Shown one piece after another: positions 18,384 through 27,655 of a stretch of DNA of 64,000 nt. Every line of letters starts with the position of its first letter. Position 1 is the first letter of the stretch. The notes under the pieces were generated by a model, which saw only the letters and a program-made list of their open reading frames with translations, searched no databases and was not told where the DNA came from. Position numbers and translations under genes: made by a program. Source of the stretch: Glycomyces niveus (lineage in GTDB: Bacteria; Actinomycetota; Actinomycetes; Mycobacteriales; Micromonosporaceae); the NCBI RefSeq assembly GCF_017592475.1, contig NZ_JAGFNP010000001.1, positions 124,001 through 188,000 of the forward strand. The letters run 5' to 3'.

Positions 18384-18409
18384 CGCCGCGGCCGGAATCG
18401 GCCGCGGCG
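18384..18409 (-). terminator. Terminator between convergent DUF3618 and dehydrogenase genes
   Basis: Ten-bp arms CGCCGCGGCC/GGCCGCGGCG around GGAATC, 16 bases past the stop of the minus-strand dehydrogenase gene. On the plus strand it is followed by a T-rich run, so it may work both ways. Confidence 0.7.
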
Positions 18410-18424
18410 TGTCGTTTCTTCTGG

Positions 18425-19270
18425 TCAGCCGGGCATGGTCTCGCCGCCGAGGGCGGCGATCACTTCGCCGGTGATGAACGAGGACATGCGGTTGGCGGCG
18501 AGGAACACGAACGAGGGCGCGAGCTCGTCCGGTTCGGCCGGGCGGCCCATCGGCGTCTTGTCGCCGAAGCCTTCGACGTGGTCCTCCGGCAGTGTGGACG
18601 GGATCAGCGGCGTCCAGACCGGGCCCGGCGCGACGCAGTTGACGCGGATGCCGCGCGGGGCGAGCGCCTGCGCCATCGAGTAGGTCCAGGCGATGATCGC
18701 GCCCTTCGTCGCGGAATAGTCGATGAGCGTCTTGTTGCCGCGCAGTCCGTTCACGGAGGCGCAGTTGACGATCGCGTCGCCTTCGCTCATGTGCGGCAGG
18801 GCCGCCCTGGTGACGCGGTGGAAGCTGTGCATGTTCACGTTGAACGTGTGCTCCCACTGCTCGTCGGTGATGTCCTCGGGCCGCTCGACGGGTGTCTGCG
18901 TCGCGATGTTGTTGACGAGCAGGTCCAGGCCGCCGAGGGCCTTCACGGTCTGGTCGACGACTTCCCGGCAGTGGTCGCGGTCGGCGAGGTCGCCCGGGAG
19001 CAGCGCGCATTGGCGGTGCTCGGCCTCGACGAGTTCGGCGGTCCGCTCGGCGTCCTCGTGCTCGTCGAGGTACGCGATGGCGACGTCGGCGCCTTCCTTC
19101 GCGAACGCGATCGCGACGGCCCGGCCTATGCCCGAGTCGCCGCCGGTGATGAGCGCACGGCGGTCCTTGAGCAGCCCGCGGCCCTCGTAACCCTCCATGG
19201 CGTCCTTGGGCTTCGGGGTCATCTCCTCGGTCATTCCGGGGGGTTCCTGCTGCTGTCCCGGCTTGCTCAT
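18425..19270 (-). CDS. SDR-family oxidoreductase, general stress protein 39-like
   Basis: 281 residues, the extended-N-terminus short-chain dehydrogenase type (GSP39/YghA-like). A polar 35-residue leader with PGMTEEMTPKPKDA precedes the Rossmann motif TGGDSGIGRAV. The catalytic Ser in NCASVNG and Tyr/Lys in DYSATKGAI are present, as is VNCVAPGPVWTPL. It is predicted to reduce aldehydes or ketones with NAD(P)H. In Bacillus the homologue belongs to the SigB regulon, and here a GGGTAT-type promoter lies 57 bases upstream of the ATG. Confidence 0.9.
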   Translation of the reverse strand: MSKPGQQQEPPGMTEEMTPKPKDAMEGYEGRGLLKDRRALITGGDSGIGRAVAIAFAKEGADVAIAYLDEHEDAERTAELVEAEHRQCALLPGDLADRDHCREVVDQTVKALGGLDLLVNNIATQTPVERPEDITDEQWEHTFNVNMHSFHRVTRAALPHMSEGDAIVNCASVNGLRGNKTLIDYSATKGAIIAWTYSMAQALAPRGIRVNCVAPGPVWTPLIPSTLPEDHVEGFGDKTPMGRPAEPDELAPSFVFLAANRMSSFITGEVIAALGGETMPG

Positions 19271-19628
19271 CGGATCGTCCTTCCGCTCCAGCCCGGCCGC
19301 GGCGTGGCCGGGTCCCGGTCCGGCGAATACCCGTCGACCTCCGCAGGTAATCTCGTACGCCGTACGATGTAACTTGTATAAAGGGGCACTGAGGGACCTC
19401 GGTCACACCCTCGGGTCCCGCTCGGGCGGATCGATCCGGTATTTCCGGTTCCGGCTCCCGTTCATCGGACCACTGCTGGTACCGAACGTGTGAATGCGTT
19501 AGGTTGTTGGGGATCCAACTCTGTGCACACGCCGCCGCCCACCGGTGGAACAGCAGCATGTGAGCGATCACTTTTTACTTGTGGACCTCGACGAACGTGT
19601 CGAAAACGAGCACCCCCAAGGAGGCGCA
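19271..19628. other. Divergent intergenic region between dehydrogenase and araB
   Basis: No gene seen in 358 bases. The left end holds the dehydrogenase promoter. CGTACGCCGTACG at about 19353-19367 is a short palindrome. Near araB, GTGAGCGATCAC (19560-19571) is an imperfect operator-like sequence just before TTTACT, and AAGGAGG (19618-19624) is the araB ribosome site. No AraC- or GntR-type regulator gene adjoins. Confidence 0.4.
19327..19352 (-). promoter_or_regulatory. SigB/SigF-type promoter of the dehydrogenase gene
   Basis: On the minus strand GATT (19352-19349), 16-base spacer, GGGTAT (19332-19327). The -10 is perfect; the -35 fits only the loose GNNT form. Confidence 0.55.
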
Positions 19629-21293
19629 ATGACGGGCAGCGACAACGATGCCGTTGCTATCGGGATCGACTTCGGCACCTTGTCGGGCCGGGTCGTCGTG
19701 GCATCGGTGGCCGACGGCCGCGAGCTGGCCAGCGCCGAGCACGTGTACGAGCACGGCGCCATCGAAGAAGCCCTGCCGGGCTCGGGCGTCCGCCTCGGCC
19801 GCAGCTGGGCGCTCCAGTCGCCCAAGGACTGGGTCGACGTCCTCCGCAACGCCGTGCCCGCCGCCATCGCCGCCGCGGGGGTGAGCCCCGACCAGGTCAT
19901 CGGCATCGCCACGGACTTCACCGCGTGCACGATCCTCCCGACCACCGCCGACGGCACGCCGCTGTGCGAGCTGGACGAGTTCAAGGACCGCCCGCACGCG
20001 TGGCCGAAGCTGTGGAAGCACCACGCCGCGCAGGGCCAGGCCGACCGCATCAACGCCGTCGCCGCCGAGCGCGGCGAGGCGTGGCTGCCCCGCTACGGCG
20101 GCAAGATCTCCTCGGAGTGGGCCTACGCCAAGGGCCTGCAGCTCCTCGAGGAGGACCGCGAGATCTACGACCGCGCCGAGCGCTGGATCGAAGCGGCCGA
20201 CTGGATCGTGTGGCAGCTGTGCGGCCAGGAGACCCGCAACTCCTGCACCGCCGGCTACAAGGGCATCGTCCAGGACGGCGAGCGCCCCTCCCGCGAGTAC
20301 CTGGCCGCGCTCAACCCCGACTTCGCCGACTTCAACGCCAAGATGGAGCACCCGCTGCTGCCCCTGGGCGACAAGGCGGGCGAGCTCACCGCGCAGGCCG
20401 CCGAGTGGACGGGCCTGAACGCCGGCACCGTGATCGCCGCCGGGAACGTCGACGCGCACGTCACCGCCGCCTCCGCGAAGGCCGTCGGCCCCGGCCAGAT
20501 GGTCGCCATCATGGGCACCAGCACCTGCCACGTCGTCAACGGCGAGAACCTGACCGAGGCGCCGGGCATGTGCGGCGTGGTCCGCGACGGCATCACCAAG
20601 GGCCTGTGGGGCTACGAGGCCGGGCAGTCCGGCGTGGGCGACATCTTCGCGTGGTTCACCAAGAACGGCGTCCCCGGCGAGTACACCGCCGAGGCCGAGA
20701 AGCGCGGCGTCTCCATCCACGAGTACCTGACCGAGCTCGCCGAGCAGCAGGCCGTCGGCCAGCACGGCCTGGTCGCGCTCGACTGGCACTCGGGGAACCG
20801 CTCCGTCCTGGTCGACCACGACCTGCACGGCGTCATCCTGGGCCTGGGCCTGCAGTCCAAGCCCGAGGACGTGTACCGGGCGCTGGTGGAGGCCACCGCG
20901 TTCGGCACCCGCATGATTGTCGAGACCCTGGTCAAGGCCGGCGTCCCGATCGACGAGTTCGTCGCCGCGGGCGGCCTGCTGAAGAACAAGTGGCTCATGC
21001 AGACCTACTCGGACGTGCTGCGCATGCCGATCACGGTCCTCACCTCGCAGCAGGGCCCGGCGCTGGGCTCGGCGATCCACGCCGCGGTCGCGGCGGGCGC
21101 CTACCCGGACATCGTGGCGGCCGCGGAGGCCATGGGCAAGGTCGAGCGCAACGCGTACGTCCCCGACGAGGCCCGCGCCGACGCCTACGACCAGCTGTAC
21201 GCCGTCTACGAGGAGCTGCACGACCACTTCGGTCGCGGCGGCTCGCGCGCCCTGCACACGCTGCACAAGATCGCCACGGAGGCAACGAAATGA
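19629..21293 (+). CDS. araB: L-ribulokinase
   Basis: 554 residues, FGGY-family sugar kinase that phosphorylates L-ribulose with ATP. The N-terminal phosphate motif [13 protein letters not shown], the GTSTCH segment and the C-terminal [14 protein letters not shown] are family features, and the length is normal. AAGGAGG sits five bases before the ATG. It heads araB-araD-araA; the araD start overlaps its stop (ATGA). Confidence 0.95.
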   Translation: MTGSDNDAVAIGIDFGTLSGRVVVASVADGRELASAEHVYEHGAIEEALPGSGVRLGRSWALQSPKDWVDVLRNAVPAAIAAAGVSPDQVIGIATDFTACTILPTTADGTPLCELDEFKDRPHAWPKLWKHHAAQGQADRINAVAAERGEAWLPRYGGKISSEWAYAKGLQLLEEDREIYDRAERWIEAADWIVWQLCGQETRNSCTAGYKGIVQDGERPSREYLAALNPDFADFNAKMEHPLLPLGDKAGELTAQAAEWTGLNAGTVIAAGNVDAHVTAASAKAVGPGQMVAIMGTSTCHVVNGENLTEAPGMCGVVRDGITKGLWGYEAGQSGVGDIFAWFTKNGVPGEYTAEAEKRGVSIHEYLTELAEQQAVGQHGLVALDWHSGNRSVLVDHDLHGVILGLGLQSKPEDVYRALVEATAFGTRMIVETLVKAGVPIDEFVAAGGLLKNKWLMQTYSDVLRMPITVLTSQQGPALGSAIHAAVAAGAYPDIVAAAEAMGKVERNAYVPDEARADAYDQLYAVYEELHDHFGRGGSRALHTLHKIATEATK

Positions 21294-21979
21294 CGTTCAA
21301 GACGACTGCGGCCGTCGAGGAGATGAAGGTCAAGGTCAGCGACCTGCACGCCGAGCTCCTGCGCTGGGGCCTGGTGACCTGGACCAGCGGCAACGTCTCG
21401 GGCCGCGTCCCGGGCACCGACCTCATCGTCATCAAGCCCAGCGGCGTCTCCTACGACGATATGAAGCCCGAGCTGATGGTCGTCACCGACCTGGAGGGCA
21501 ACATCCTCGACGGCGACCTCGCGCCGTCTTCGGACGCGGAGAGCCACAACGTGGTCTACCAGGAGATGCCCGAGGTCGGCGGCGTGGTCCACACGCACAG
21601 CCCGTACGCGACGGCGTGGGCCGCGCGCGCCGAGCCGATCCCGTGCGTGATCACGGCGATGGCCGACGAGTTCGGCGGGGAGATCCCGCTGGGCCCGTTC
21701 GCGCGCATCGGCTCCGACGCGATCGGCAAGGGCATCGTGGAGACCCTGCGGGGGCACCGCTCCCCGGCGGTCATCATGCAGAACCACGGCGTGTTCACCA
21801 TCGGCAAGGACCCGAAGGCCGCCGTGAAGGCCGCCGTCATGGCCGAGGACGTGGCGCGCACCGTCCACATCTCGCGCCAGCTGGGCGAGCCGGTCCCGAT
21901 CCCCCAGGCGGACATCGACAAGCTCTACGACCGCTACCAGAACGTCTACGGCCAGCAGCCGTCCTCCAAGGAGCAATAG
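21290..21979 (+). CDS. araD: L-ribulose-5-phosphate 4-epimerase
   Basis: 229 residues, class II aldolase fold, zinc-dependent epimerase producing D-xylulose 5-phosphate. The substrate loop TSGNVSGR, the SSDAESH segment and the zinc histidines in HTHSPYAT plus the later NHGVFT are visible. ATG overlaps the araB stop and the gene ends five bases before araA. Confidence 0.95.
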   Translation: MTFKTTAAVEEMKVKVSDLHAELLRWGLVTWTSGNVSGRVPGTDLIVIKPSGVSYDDMKPELMVVTDLEGNILDGDLAPSSDAESHNVVYQEMPEVGGVVHTHSPYATAWAARAEPIPCVITAMADEFGGEIPLGPFARIGSDAIGKGIVETLRGHRSPAVIMQNHGVFTIGKDPKAAVKAAVMAEDVARTVHISRQLGEPVPIPQADIDKLYDRYQNVYGQQPSSKEQ

Positions 21980-21984
21980 CACAA

Positions 21985-23481
21985 ATGGAAACGAAAGAAC
22001 TCTGGTTCGTCACCGGCAGCCAGCACCTCTACGGCCCCGAGGCCATCGAGCAGGTCGCGCAGAACTCGGCCGACATCGTCGCCGGGCTCGACGCCGCCCC
22101 CTCGATCCCGGTCAAGGTCGTGGCGAAGCCGGTGCTGACCACGCCCGAGGAGATCAAGAAGGTCCTCCTGGAGGCGAACGCGGACGACGCCTGCATCGGC
22201 GTCATCACGTGGATGCACACCTTCTCCCCGTCGAAGATGTGGATCGCCGGGCTCGGCGCCCTGCAGAAGCCGCTGCTGCACCTGCACACGCAGCACAACC
22301 GCGACCTGCCGTGGGCCGACATCGACATGGACTTCATGAACCTGAACCAGGCCGCCCACGGCGACCGCGAGTTCGGGTACATGCTCACGCGCCTGCGCCA
22401 CCGCCGCAAGACCGTGGTGGGCCACTGGGCGGACGCGCGGGTCCAGGGCCGCATCGGCAACTGGGCGCGGGCGGCGCTGGGCTGGAACGAGGTCCAGAAC
22501 CTGAAGCTGGTGCGCTTCGGCGACAACATGCGCTATGTGGGCGTGACCGAGGGCGACAAGGTCGAGGCGCAGATCCGCCTGGGCGTCGAGGTGAACACGT
22601 ACGGCGTCAACGAGCTCGTCGAGCGCGTGGCGACCATCGAGGACAAGGACGTCGACGACCTCGTGAAGCTCTACGAGGCCGACTACGACGTGGTGCCGGA
22701 GCTGCGCGTCGGCGGCGAGCGGCACGAGTCGCTGCGCGACGCGGCCCGCATCGAGCTGGCGCTGCGGTCGGTGCTGGAGGAGCACGGCGCGAAGGCGTTC
22801 ACGGACACGTTCGAGGACCTGGGCGCGCTCAAGCAGCTCCCGGGCATCGCGGTGCAGCGGCTCATGGCCGACGGCTACGGCTTCGGCGGCGAGGGCGACT
22901 GGAAGACCGCCGTGCTCGTGCGGGTCATGAAGGTCATGGCGCAGGGCCTCGAGGGCGGCACGTCCTTCATGGAGGACTACACGTACAACCTCGGTTCGGA
23001 GACCCCGCAGATCCTGGGCGCGCACATGCTCGAGGTGTGCCCGACGATCGCGTCGGCGAAGCCGGCGGCGGAGATCCACCCGCTGGGCATCGGCGGCAAG
23101 GAGGACCCGGTGCGCCTGGTCTTCACCGCGCCGCCCGGCCCGGCGATCGCGGTGGGCCTGATGGACTTCGGGACGCGGCTGCGCCTGGTGGCCAACGAGG
23201 TCGACACGGTCGAGCCCGACGAGGACCTGCCGAACCTGCCGGTCGCGCGCGCCGTGTGGGTGCCGCGCCCGGACCTGGAGACGGCGGCCGAGGCCTGGCT
23301 GACCGCCGGCGGACCGCACCACACCTCGTACACGCAGGCCTTCGGCCGCGAGGTGATGGAGGACTTCGCGGAGATCGCGGGCCTCGAGCTCGTCGTGATC
23401 GGCGAGGGCACCACCGCCACCGAGTTCAAGCGCGAGCTGCGCTGGAACCAGGTGTACCACCACCTCGAGGGCGGCATCTAA
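21985..23481 (+). CDS. araA: L-arabinose isomerase
   Basis: 498 residues, the usual length, converting L-arabinose to L-ribulose with manganese. The beginning [13 protein letters not shown] and the metal/active-site regions [11 protein letters not shown] and SFMEDYTYN are diagnostic. GGAG precedes the ATG at 21985. It completes the arabinose route to xylulose 5-phosphate; no arabinose importer or dedicated regulator is adjacent, although the ROK regulator downstream is convergent with it. Confidence 0.97.
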   Translation: METKELWFVTGSQHLYGPEAIEQVAQNSADIVAGLDAAPSIPVKVVAKPVLTTPEEIKKVLLEANADDACIGVITWMHTFSPSKMWIAGLGALQKPLLHLHTQHNRDLPWADIDMDFMNLNQAAHGDREFGYMLTRLRHRRKTVVGHWADARVQGRIGNWARAALGWNEVQNLKLVRFGDNMRYVGVTEGDKVEAQIRLGVEVNTYGVNELVERVATIEDKDVDDLVKLYEADYDVVPELRVGGERHESLRDAARIELALRSVLEEHGAKAFTDTFEDLGALKQLPGIAVQRLMADGYGFGGEGDWKTAVLVRVMKVMAQGLEGGTSFMEDYTYNLGSETPQILGAHMLEVCPTIASAKPAAEIHPLGIGGKEDPVRLVFTAPPGPAIAVGLMDFGTRLRLVANEVDTVEPDEDLPNLPVARAVWVPRPDLETAAEAWLTAGGPHHTSYTQAFGREVMEDFAEIAGLELVVIGEGTTATEFKRELRWNQVYHHLEGGI

Positions 23482-23504
23482 CGAGCGCCGCAAGGCGGAA
23501 GTGA

Positions 23505-23536
23505 TGAGGGGCGGGCCCGGTCGGGCCCGCCCCTCA
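23505..23536 (+). terminator. Terminator after araA
   Basis: Fifteen-bp arms TGAGGGGCGGGCCCG/CGGGCCCGCCCCTCA, 23 bases past the araA stop. Confidence 0.85.
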
Positions 23537-23606
23537 CTCGTTCGAGTGGATTCCGCAGAGGGGCGGGGTTACGGCGGGGATTCTTGTCGGACCCGGGGGC
23601 AATGCT

Positions 23607-23682
23607 GGGCTCCCCTGGGTGGGTGGGGGGCTTGGGAAGGCCTGTACGACCATCCCGAACCCCCACCCTCCCAGAGGGGCTG
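23607..23682. other. Long imperfect hairpin between araA and the ROK gene
   Basis: The left arm (about 23609-23636, rich in CCCCTGGGTGGGTGGGG) pairs imperfectly with the right arm (about 23652-23680, CCCCCACCCTCCCAGAGGGG) around a 15-base loop. It lies between two conventional terminators and its role is unknown. Confidence 0.45.
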
Positions 23683-23694
23683 TCGCGATCATCG

Positions 23695-23722
23695 CGCCCG
23701 GGTGTGACAACCCACCCGGGCG
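23695..23722 (-). terminator. Terminator after the ROK regulator gene
   Basis: CGCCCGGGT/ACCCGGGCG arms with a 10-base loop, beginning eight bases past the stop of the minus-strand ROK gene. Confidence 0.65.
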
Positions 23723-23730
23723 TGTCGCGT

Positions 23731-24888
23731 TCACTGCCGCGATTTCACCCATTCGGGGGTCAGGATCGCGTCCCACGCGATCTCGGCCGCGCCGGTCAGC
23801 GGCCCCGCGTCGCCGACCGTGCCGGGCACGATCCGCGGCGGCTCGTCGCGGCGGAACGCCATCAGGAACTCGGCGCAGCTCGCTTCGATCAGGCTGCGCC
23901 GCAAGCGGATCAAGTCCACCCCGAGTCCCGAGAGGCTGATCGCCTCCGGGTCGAGCGCGTTCGCGAGCGCGCCGAGCCCGCGGCCGAGCGCGGCGGCGTT
24001 CTCGTCGAGGGCCGCGCCGGCCTCCGGGTCGCCGTCCTCGGCGCGGCGCAGGATCTCCCGCGCCAGTTCGCGTCCCGTGCCGTAGCCGGGCTGCTCGCCG
24101 AACCGCCGCACGAGCGCGTTCGCGCCCACGTCGAGGCTCCAGCAGCCGCGCACGCCGCACATGCACGTCAGCCCGGACCCGGTGAGGGGCATGTGCCCGA
24201 ACTCTCCGGCGATGTTGTGCCCGCCGCGCTGCGCGTCGCCGGCCAGCAGCAGCGTCCCGCCGATGTCGAAGTCGATGTGGAAGTGCATCGCGGTCCCCAT
24301 GCCGCGCAGCGCGCCCCGCCGCGATTCGGCGAGTCCGGCGAGGCGCGCGTCGTTGTCGATCACCGTGGTCGGCCAGTCCGCGCCGATGAGCGTCCCCAGC
24401 TCCACCTCGTCCCAGCCCAGGTGCGAGATGTGCAGCCGGTGCCCGTCGCGGATCGGCCCCGACGTGGCGAACCCGACGACGGCCAGCCGCTCGTCCTCGT
24501 GCCGGGCGATCGCGGCGCGGATCCGCGCGAACACCGCGGGGGTGCGGTCGTGCTCGCCGGATTCGAGTTCGGTGATCGCGCCGCCGAGCGCGACCGAGGC
24601 GAGTGTCCACGTGTCCTCCCGGAAGTCGACCGCGAACGCCAGCGGCCCTTCGGGATGCGGGACGAGGAGGGTCGTGGGCCGCCCGCGGCCGCTGCTCTCG
24701 GCCGGGACCTCGTGCAGCAGGCGGGCCTGCTCGAGCTCGCCGACGAGCGCGGCGGCGGTGTTGCGGCCGATGCCGAGGAGCCGCGCGGCCTCGGCCCGGG
24801 TGAACGGCGCGGCGGCGTCGTGGACGGCGCGCAGCAGCCGGACCTGGTTGCGGACACGGAGGTCGGCGCTGGTCATCGTCTGGGGCAT
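23731..24888 (-). CDS. ROK-family transcriptional regulator
   Basis: 385 residues. An N-terminal winged helix (about residues 10-75, TRAEAARLLGIGRNTAAALV) is followed by a ROK sugar-kinase-like domain with IAGEFGHMPL and the zinc cluster CMCGVRGCW. Such NagC/XylR-like proteins sense sugars or sugar phosphates. It is divergent from an MFS exporter, with inverted and direct repeats between them, so it probably controls that gene and itself. The start ATG at 24888 has CATAAT ending six bases upstream and no Shine-Dalgarno site, consistent with a leaderless mRNA. Confidence 0.9.
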   Translation of the reverse strand: MPQTMTSADLRVRNQVRLLRAVHDAAAPFTRAEAARLLGIGRNTAAALVGELEQARLLHEVPAESSGRGRPTTLLVPHPEGPLAFAVDFREDTWTLASVALGGAITELESGEHDRTPAVFARIRAAIARHEDERLAVVGFATSGPIRDGHRLHISHLGWDEVELGTLIGADWPTTVIDNDARLAGLAESRRGALRGMGTAMHFHIDFDIGGTLLLAGDAQRGGHNIAGEFGHMPLTGSGLTCMCGVRGCWSLDVGANALVRRFGEQPGYGTGRELAREILRRAEDGDPEAGAALDENAAALGRGLGALANALDPEAISLSGLGVDLIRLRRSLIEASCAEFLMAFRRDEPPRIVPGTVGDAGPLTGAAEIAWDAILTPEWVKSRQ

Positions 24889-24930
24889 GCAGGGATTATG
24901 CCAGCCGCACCCCCATTTTTTGTATTCAGC

Positions 24931-24997
24931 TTGAACATAAACCTTGACGACGGCACGCCGCCCTTGTTATGTTCATATCGAGAACAAAACCTTGGCG
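24931..24997. promoter_or_regulatory. Repeated operators and MFS promoter between ROK and MFS genes
   Basis: Direct repeats GAACATAAACCTTG (from 24933) and GAACAAAACCTTGG (from 24982), an inverted pair GAACATAA (24933-24940)/TTATGTTC (24967-24974), and TGTTC-N7-GAACA (24970-24986). A plus-strand promoter fits inside: TTGACG (24944-24949), N18, TATGTT (24968-24973). These are probable ROK-binding sites. Confidence 0.6.
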
Positions 24998-25031
24998 GTG
25001 CGCCGCCTCCCGATCGCAAGGACCAACGGCT

Positions 25032-26255
25032 GTGCCCACCGCGACCACCACCCCCGATCTCCTCGCCCTCCGACGCGCCCGCATCGGCCTCCACGGCGCC
25101 TTCGCCACCTCCGGCTTCGTCATGGGCGCCTGGGCCGCCTCGCTGCCCGGCATCGACGACCGCCTCGGCCTCGGCGAAGCGAAGCTCGGCACCGCGCTCC
25201 TGCTCATCCAGCTCGTCGGCCTCGGCTCGATGGTCCTCGCCGGCCGCATCGCCGACCGCGTCACGAGCCGCAAGCTCCTCCTGTGGACCGCCCCCGCCAC
25301 ACAGCTCGTGCTCATCGCCCCCGCCCTCGCCCCGAACTACACCACCCTCCTCGCCTGCGCGGCCCTCTACGGCGTCGGCGTCGGCTTCATCGAGGTCGGC
25401 ATCAACGCCCACTCGGTCGAACTCGAGCAGCGCTACGGGCGGCCCATCATCTCCGCCTTCCACGGCCTCTGGAGCCTCGGCAGCGCCCTCGCGGGCGCCG
25501 TCACCGCCATCGCCCTCGGCATCGGCTTCGGCGGCCAGACCGTGCTCCTCGCCGTCGCCCTCGTCAGCGCGGTCGCCATGGCCGCCTTCACAAGTCCGCT
25601 GCTGCCGCCACCGGGTCGAGACAACTCCGGCGGCAGCAGCGGAGCCCCCGTCCGCCGCATCGGCGTCCTGCTCCTCGCGGCCCTGTTCGTCCTCGGCCTC
25701 GGCGGGCACCTCATCGAATCCGGCGCGATCGACTGGGCGAACCTCCACGCCGCCAAGGTCCTCGAAGCCGACGACGCCCTCGCGCCCCTCTCCTACACCG
25801 TCTTCGCCGTCGCCATGACCGTCTTCCGGCTCTTCGGCGACCCCATCCGCGCCGCGCTCGGCCCCGGCCGCACCCTCCTGTGGGCCGGCGCCACCGCCAC
25901 CGCCGGCTACGCCCTCGTCCTGGCCTCCGGGCAGGGCGGCGGCCTCCCGCTCGCCTGGGCCGGCTGGCTCCTCGCCGGCAGCGGCATCGCCATCATCGTC
26001 CCGGTCCTGTTCAGCGCCATCGGCCAAGCCGGAGGCACGCCCTCCAACGTCGCCCTCATCTCCATGTCCGGCTCTGCCGGCCTCCTCATCGGCCCCGCTG
26101 CCATCGGCTACATCGCCGAAGCCACCAGCATCACCACCGGGCTCCTCGTGCCCACCGTGCTGGCCGCGTTCGCCGCATTCGCCGGCCCCCTCACCCTCCG
26201 CCGCCTCTTCAAGGAGCAGGCACCGGAACCCGAGCAGACCCCCGCCGCCGTCTGA
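25032..26255 (+). CDS. Major facilitator superfamily transporter (YbjJ-like)
   Basis: 407 residues with about twelve membrane helices and the MFS loop-2 motif GRIADRVTSRKLL. The closest style is the YbjJ/fucose-permease-like group. GTG at 25032 is chosen because AAGGA lies at 25018-25022 and the upstream codons are not hydrophobic. It is divergent from the ROK regulator with operator-like repeats between, so export or import of a sugar-like compound under ROK control is likely; the substrate is unknown. Confidence 0.85.
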   Translation: MPTATTTPDLLALRRARIGLHGAFATSGFVMGAWAASLPGIDDRLGLGEAKLGTALLLIQLVGLGSMVLAGRIADRVTSRKLLLWTAPATQLVLIAPALAPNYTTLLACAALYGVGVGFIEVGINAHSVELEQRYGRPIISAFHGLWSLGSALAGAVTAIALGIGFGGQTVLLAVALVSAVAMAAFTSPLLPPPGRDNSGGSSGAPVRRIGVLLLAALFVLGLGGHLIESGAIDWANLHAAKVLEADDALAPLSYTVFAVAMTVFRLFGDPIRAALGPGRTLLWAGATATAGYALVLASGQGGGLPLAWAGWLLAGSGIAIIVPVLFSAIGQAGGTPSNVALISMSGSAGLLIGPAAIGYIAEATSITTGLLVPTVLAAFAAFAGPLTLRRLFKEQAPEPEQTPAAV

Positions 26256-26276
26256 CCGCGGCGCACGTCACGCACC

Positions 26277-26301
26277 GGGCCCGTCGCGCCGCGACGGGCC
26301 C
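26277..26301 (+). terminator. Terminator after the MFS gene
   Basis: GGGCCCGTCGC/GCGACGGGCCC, 11-bp arms with loop GCC, 21 bases past the stop; no T tract. Confidence 0.7.
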
Positions 26302-26320
26302 CCGCGTAGACTTGCGAGCG

Positions 26321-26498
26321 CAGAAGGGGAGTAGCTCCCAACGCTGCGGTCGACATACTGGTTCCTCTCGGCAGGCTTCGCCGAGACCGAACCCGGCCGC
26401 ACGGCCTCGGTCCCCGAGGCGAGCGAGACCTTCGACCAAGGCCGTACGGCCGGGTCGAGGTCGCTGTGTCCCCTCCTCCCGGCGTGAACACTGGGAGG
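26321..26498 (+). ncRNA. yybP-ykoY manganese riboswitch
   Basis: Conserved blocks appear in order: AGGGGAGTAGC (26325-26335), CGACATACTGG (26351-26361), a variable hairpin, and GCGAGCGAGACCTTCG (26418-26434). These are hallmark elements of the yybP-ykoY element, which binds manganese. The expression platform looks translational: CCTCCC (26475-26480) is perfectly complementary to the ribosome site GGGAGG (26493-26498) of the following transporter gene, with a 12-base loop. Confidence 0.85.
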
Positions 26499-26508
26499 AT
26501 CACCCTCA

Positions 26509-27096
26509 ATGGAAGCACTGCTCATCGCCGCCGGCGTCGCGTTCGGCGCCGTCTTCCTCGGCGAAATGGGAGACAAGAGCCAGCTCATGGCCCTCACCTT
26601 CGCCACCAAATACCGGATGCGCACCGTCATCCTCGGCCTCGTCATCGCCATCGGCGCCCTCATCGGCCTCTCCGTCGGCGTCGGCGCCGCCCTCGGCAAC
26701 CTCCTGCCCACCGATTGGATCCGCCTCGCCGCCGCCCTCATGTTCATCGGCTTCGGCCTCTGGGGCCTCAAACCCGAACGCGGCGACGACGAAGACGAAG
26801 GCCCCATCAAAGAACGCCGCACCGGCCTCCTCACCATCGTCACCGCCATGTTCCTCGCCGAATTCGGCGACAAGACCATGATCATCGCCATGGGCATGGG
26901 CTCCAGCTACCACCCCTGGGGCGTCTGGGCCGGCGGCACCGCCGGCATGCTCGCCGCCGACCTCCTCGCCGTCTTCGCCGGCGCCTGGGTCGCCCAGCGC
27001 ATCCCCGAGAAGGTCATCCGCTACGTCTCCTCCGGACTGTTCCTCGTGATCGGCGTCCTGCTGGCCATCGAGGCCCTCACCGCGCTCGCGGACTAA
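26509..27096 (+). CDS. TMEM165/GDT1 (UPF0016) family manganese/calcium transporter
   Basis: 195 residues, six membrane helices in two homologous halves joined by an acidic loop (GDDEDEG, about residues 86-95). Each half carries the family metal motif: EMGDKSQ near residue 19 and EFGDKTM near 125. Members export or move manganese or calcium. The riboswitch directly upstream makes manganese efflux the likely role. The ribosome site GGGAGG (26493-26498) is ten bases before ATG 26509. Confidence 0.93.
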   Translation: MEALLIAAGVAFGAVFLGEMGDKSQLMALTFATKYRMRTVILGLVIAIGALIGLSVGVGAALGNLLPTDWIRLAAALMFIGFGLWGLKPERGDDEDEGPIKERRTGLLTIVTAMFLAEFGDKTMIIAMGMGSSYHPWGVWAGGTAGMLAADLLAVFAGAWVAQRIPEKVIRYVSSGLFLVIGVLLAIEALTALAD

Positions 27097-27107
27097 GCTG
27101 GCGGTCA
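27094..27107 (+). promoter_or_regulatory. Possible leaderless -10 element of rnhA
   Basis: TAAGCT (27094-27099) overlaps the stop codon of the transporter gene and ends seven bases before the rnhA ATG. No good -35 was seen. Confidence 0.45.
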
Positions 27108-27571
27108 TGCCGAAACCGGACGCGAACGAGGACACCGCCGTCATCTACACCGACGGGGCGTGCTCCGGCAACCCCGGCCCGGGGGGCTGGGGCGTCTACT
27201 ACCAGTGGGGCGAGCACGAGAAGGAGCTGTACGGCGCCGAGAAGGCCACCACCAACAACCGCATGGAGCTCATGGCCGCCATCCAGGCCCTCGAGACCCT
27301 CAAGCGCCCCATGAACGTCGTGCTCTACACCGACTCCTCGTACGTGCGCAACGGCATCACCTCCTGGATGAACGGCTGGAAGCGCAACGGCTGGATCAAC
27401 TCCAAGAAGGAACCGGTCAAGAACGCCGACCTGTGGCGCCGCCTCGACGAGGCCGCCGCCCGCCACACCGTCGACTGGCGCTGGGTCAAAGGCCACGCGG
27501 GCGATCCCGGCAACGAACGCGCCGATCGCCTCGCCTGCAAAGGCCGCGACGAAGCCGCCGGACGCCGCTGA
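27107..27571 (+). CDS. rnhA: Ribonuclease HI
   Basis: 154 residues, normal for the family. It degrades the RNA strand of RNA-DNA hybrids with magnesium. The four acidic residues are in place: [36 protein letters not shown] and the final NERADRLA, along with the conserved His in KGHAG. No Shine-Dalgarno sequence; the start is ten bases after the previous stop. Confidence 0.97.
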   Translation: MPKPDANEDTAVIYTDGACSGNPGPGGWGVYYQWGEHEKELYGAEKATTNNRMELMAAIQALETLKRPMNVVLYTDSSYVRNGITSWMNGWKRNGWINSKKEPVKNADLWRRLDEAAARHTVDWRWVKGHAGDPGNERADRLACKGRDEAAGRR

Positions 27572-27655
27572 CCCCGTCTATTCCCGCCGCCGCGCGATCC
27601 ACAACGCACCCGGCCCGCGCTCCCGGGCCACGATGAGAATGGAACAATCACCACC

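Noticed and set aside
19560..19571. GTGAGCGATCAC as an arabinose operator
   Set aside because: Only four-base arms are symmetric and no regulator gene adjoins; kept as a note, not a claim.
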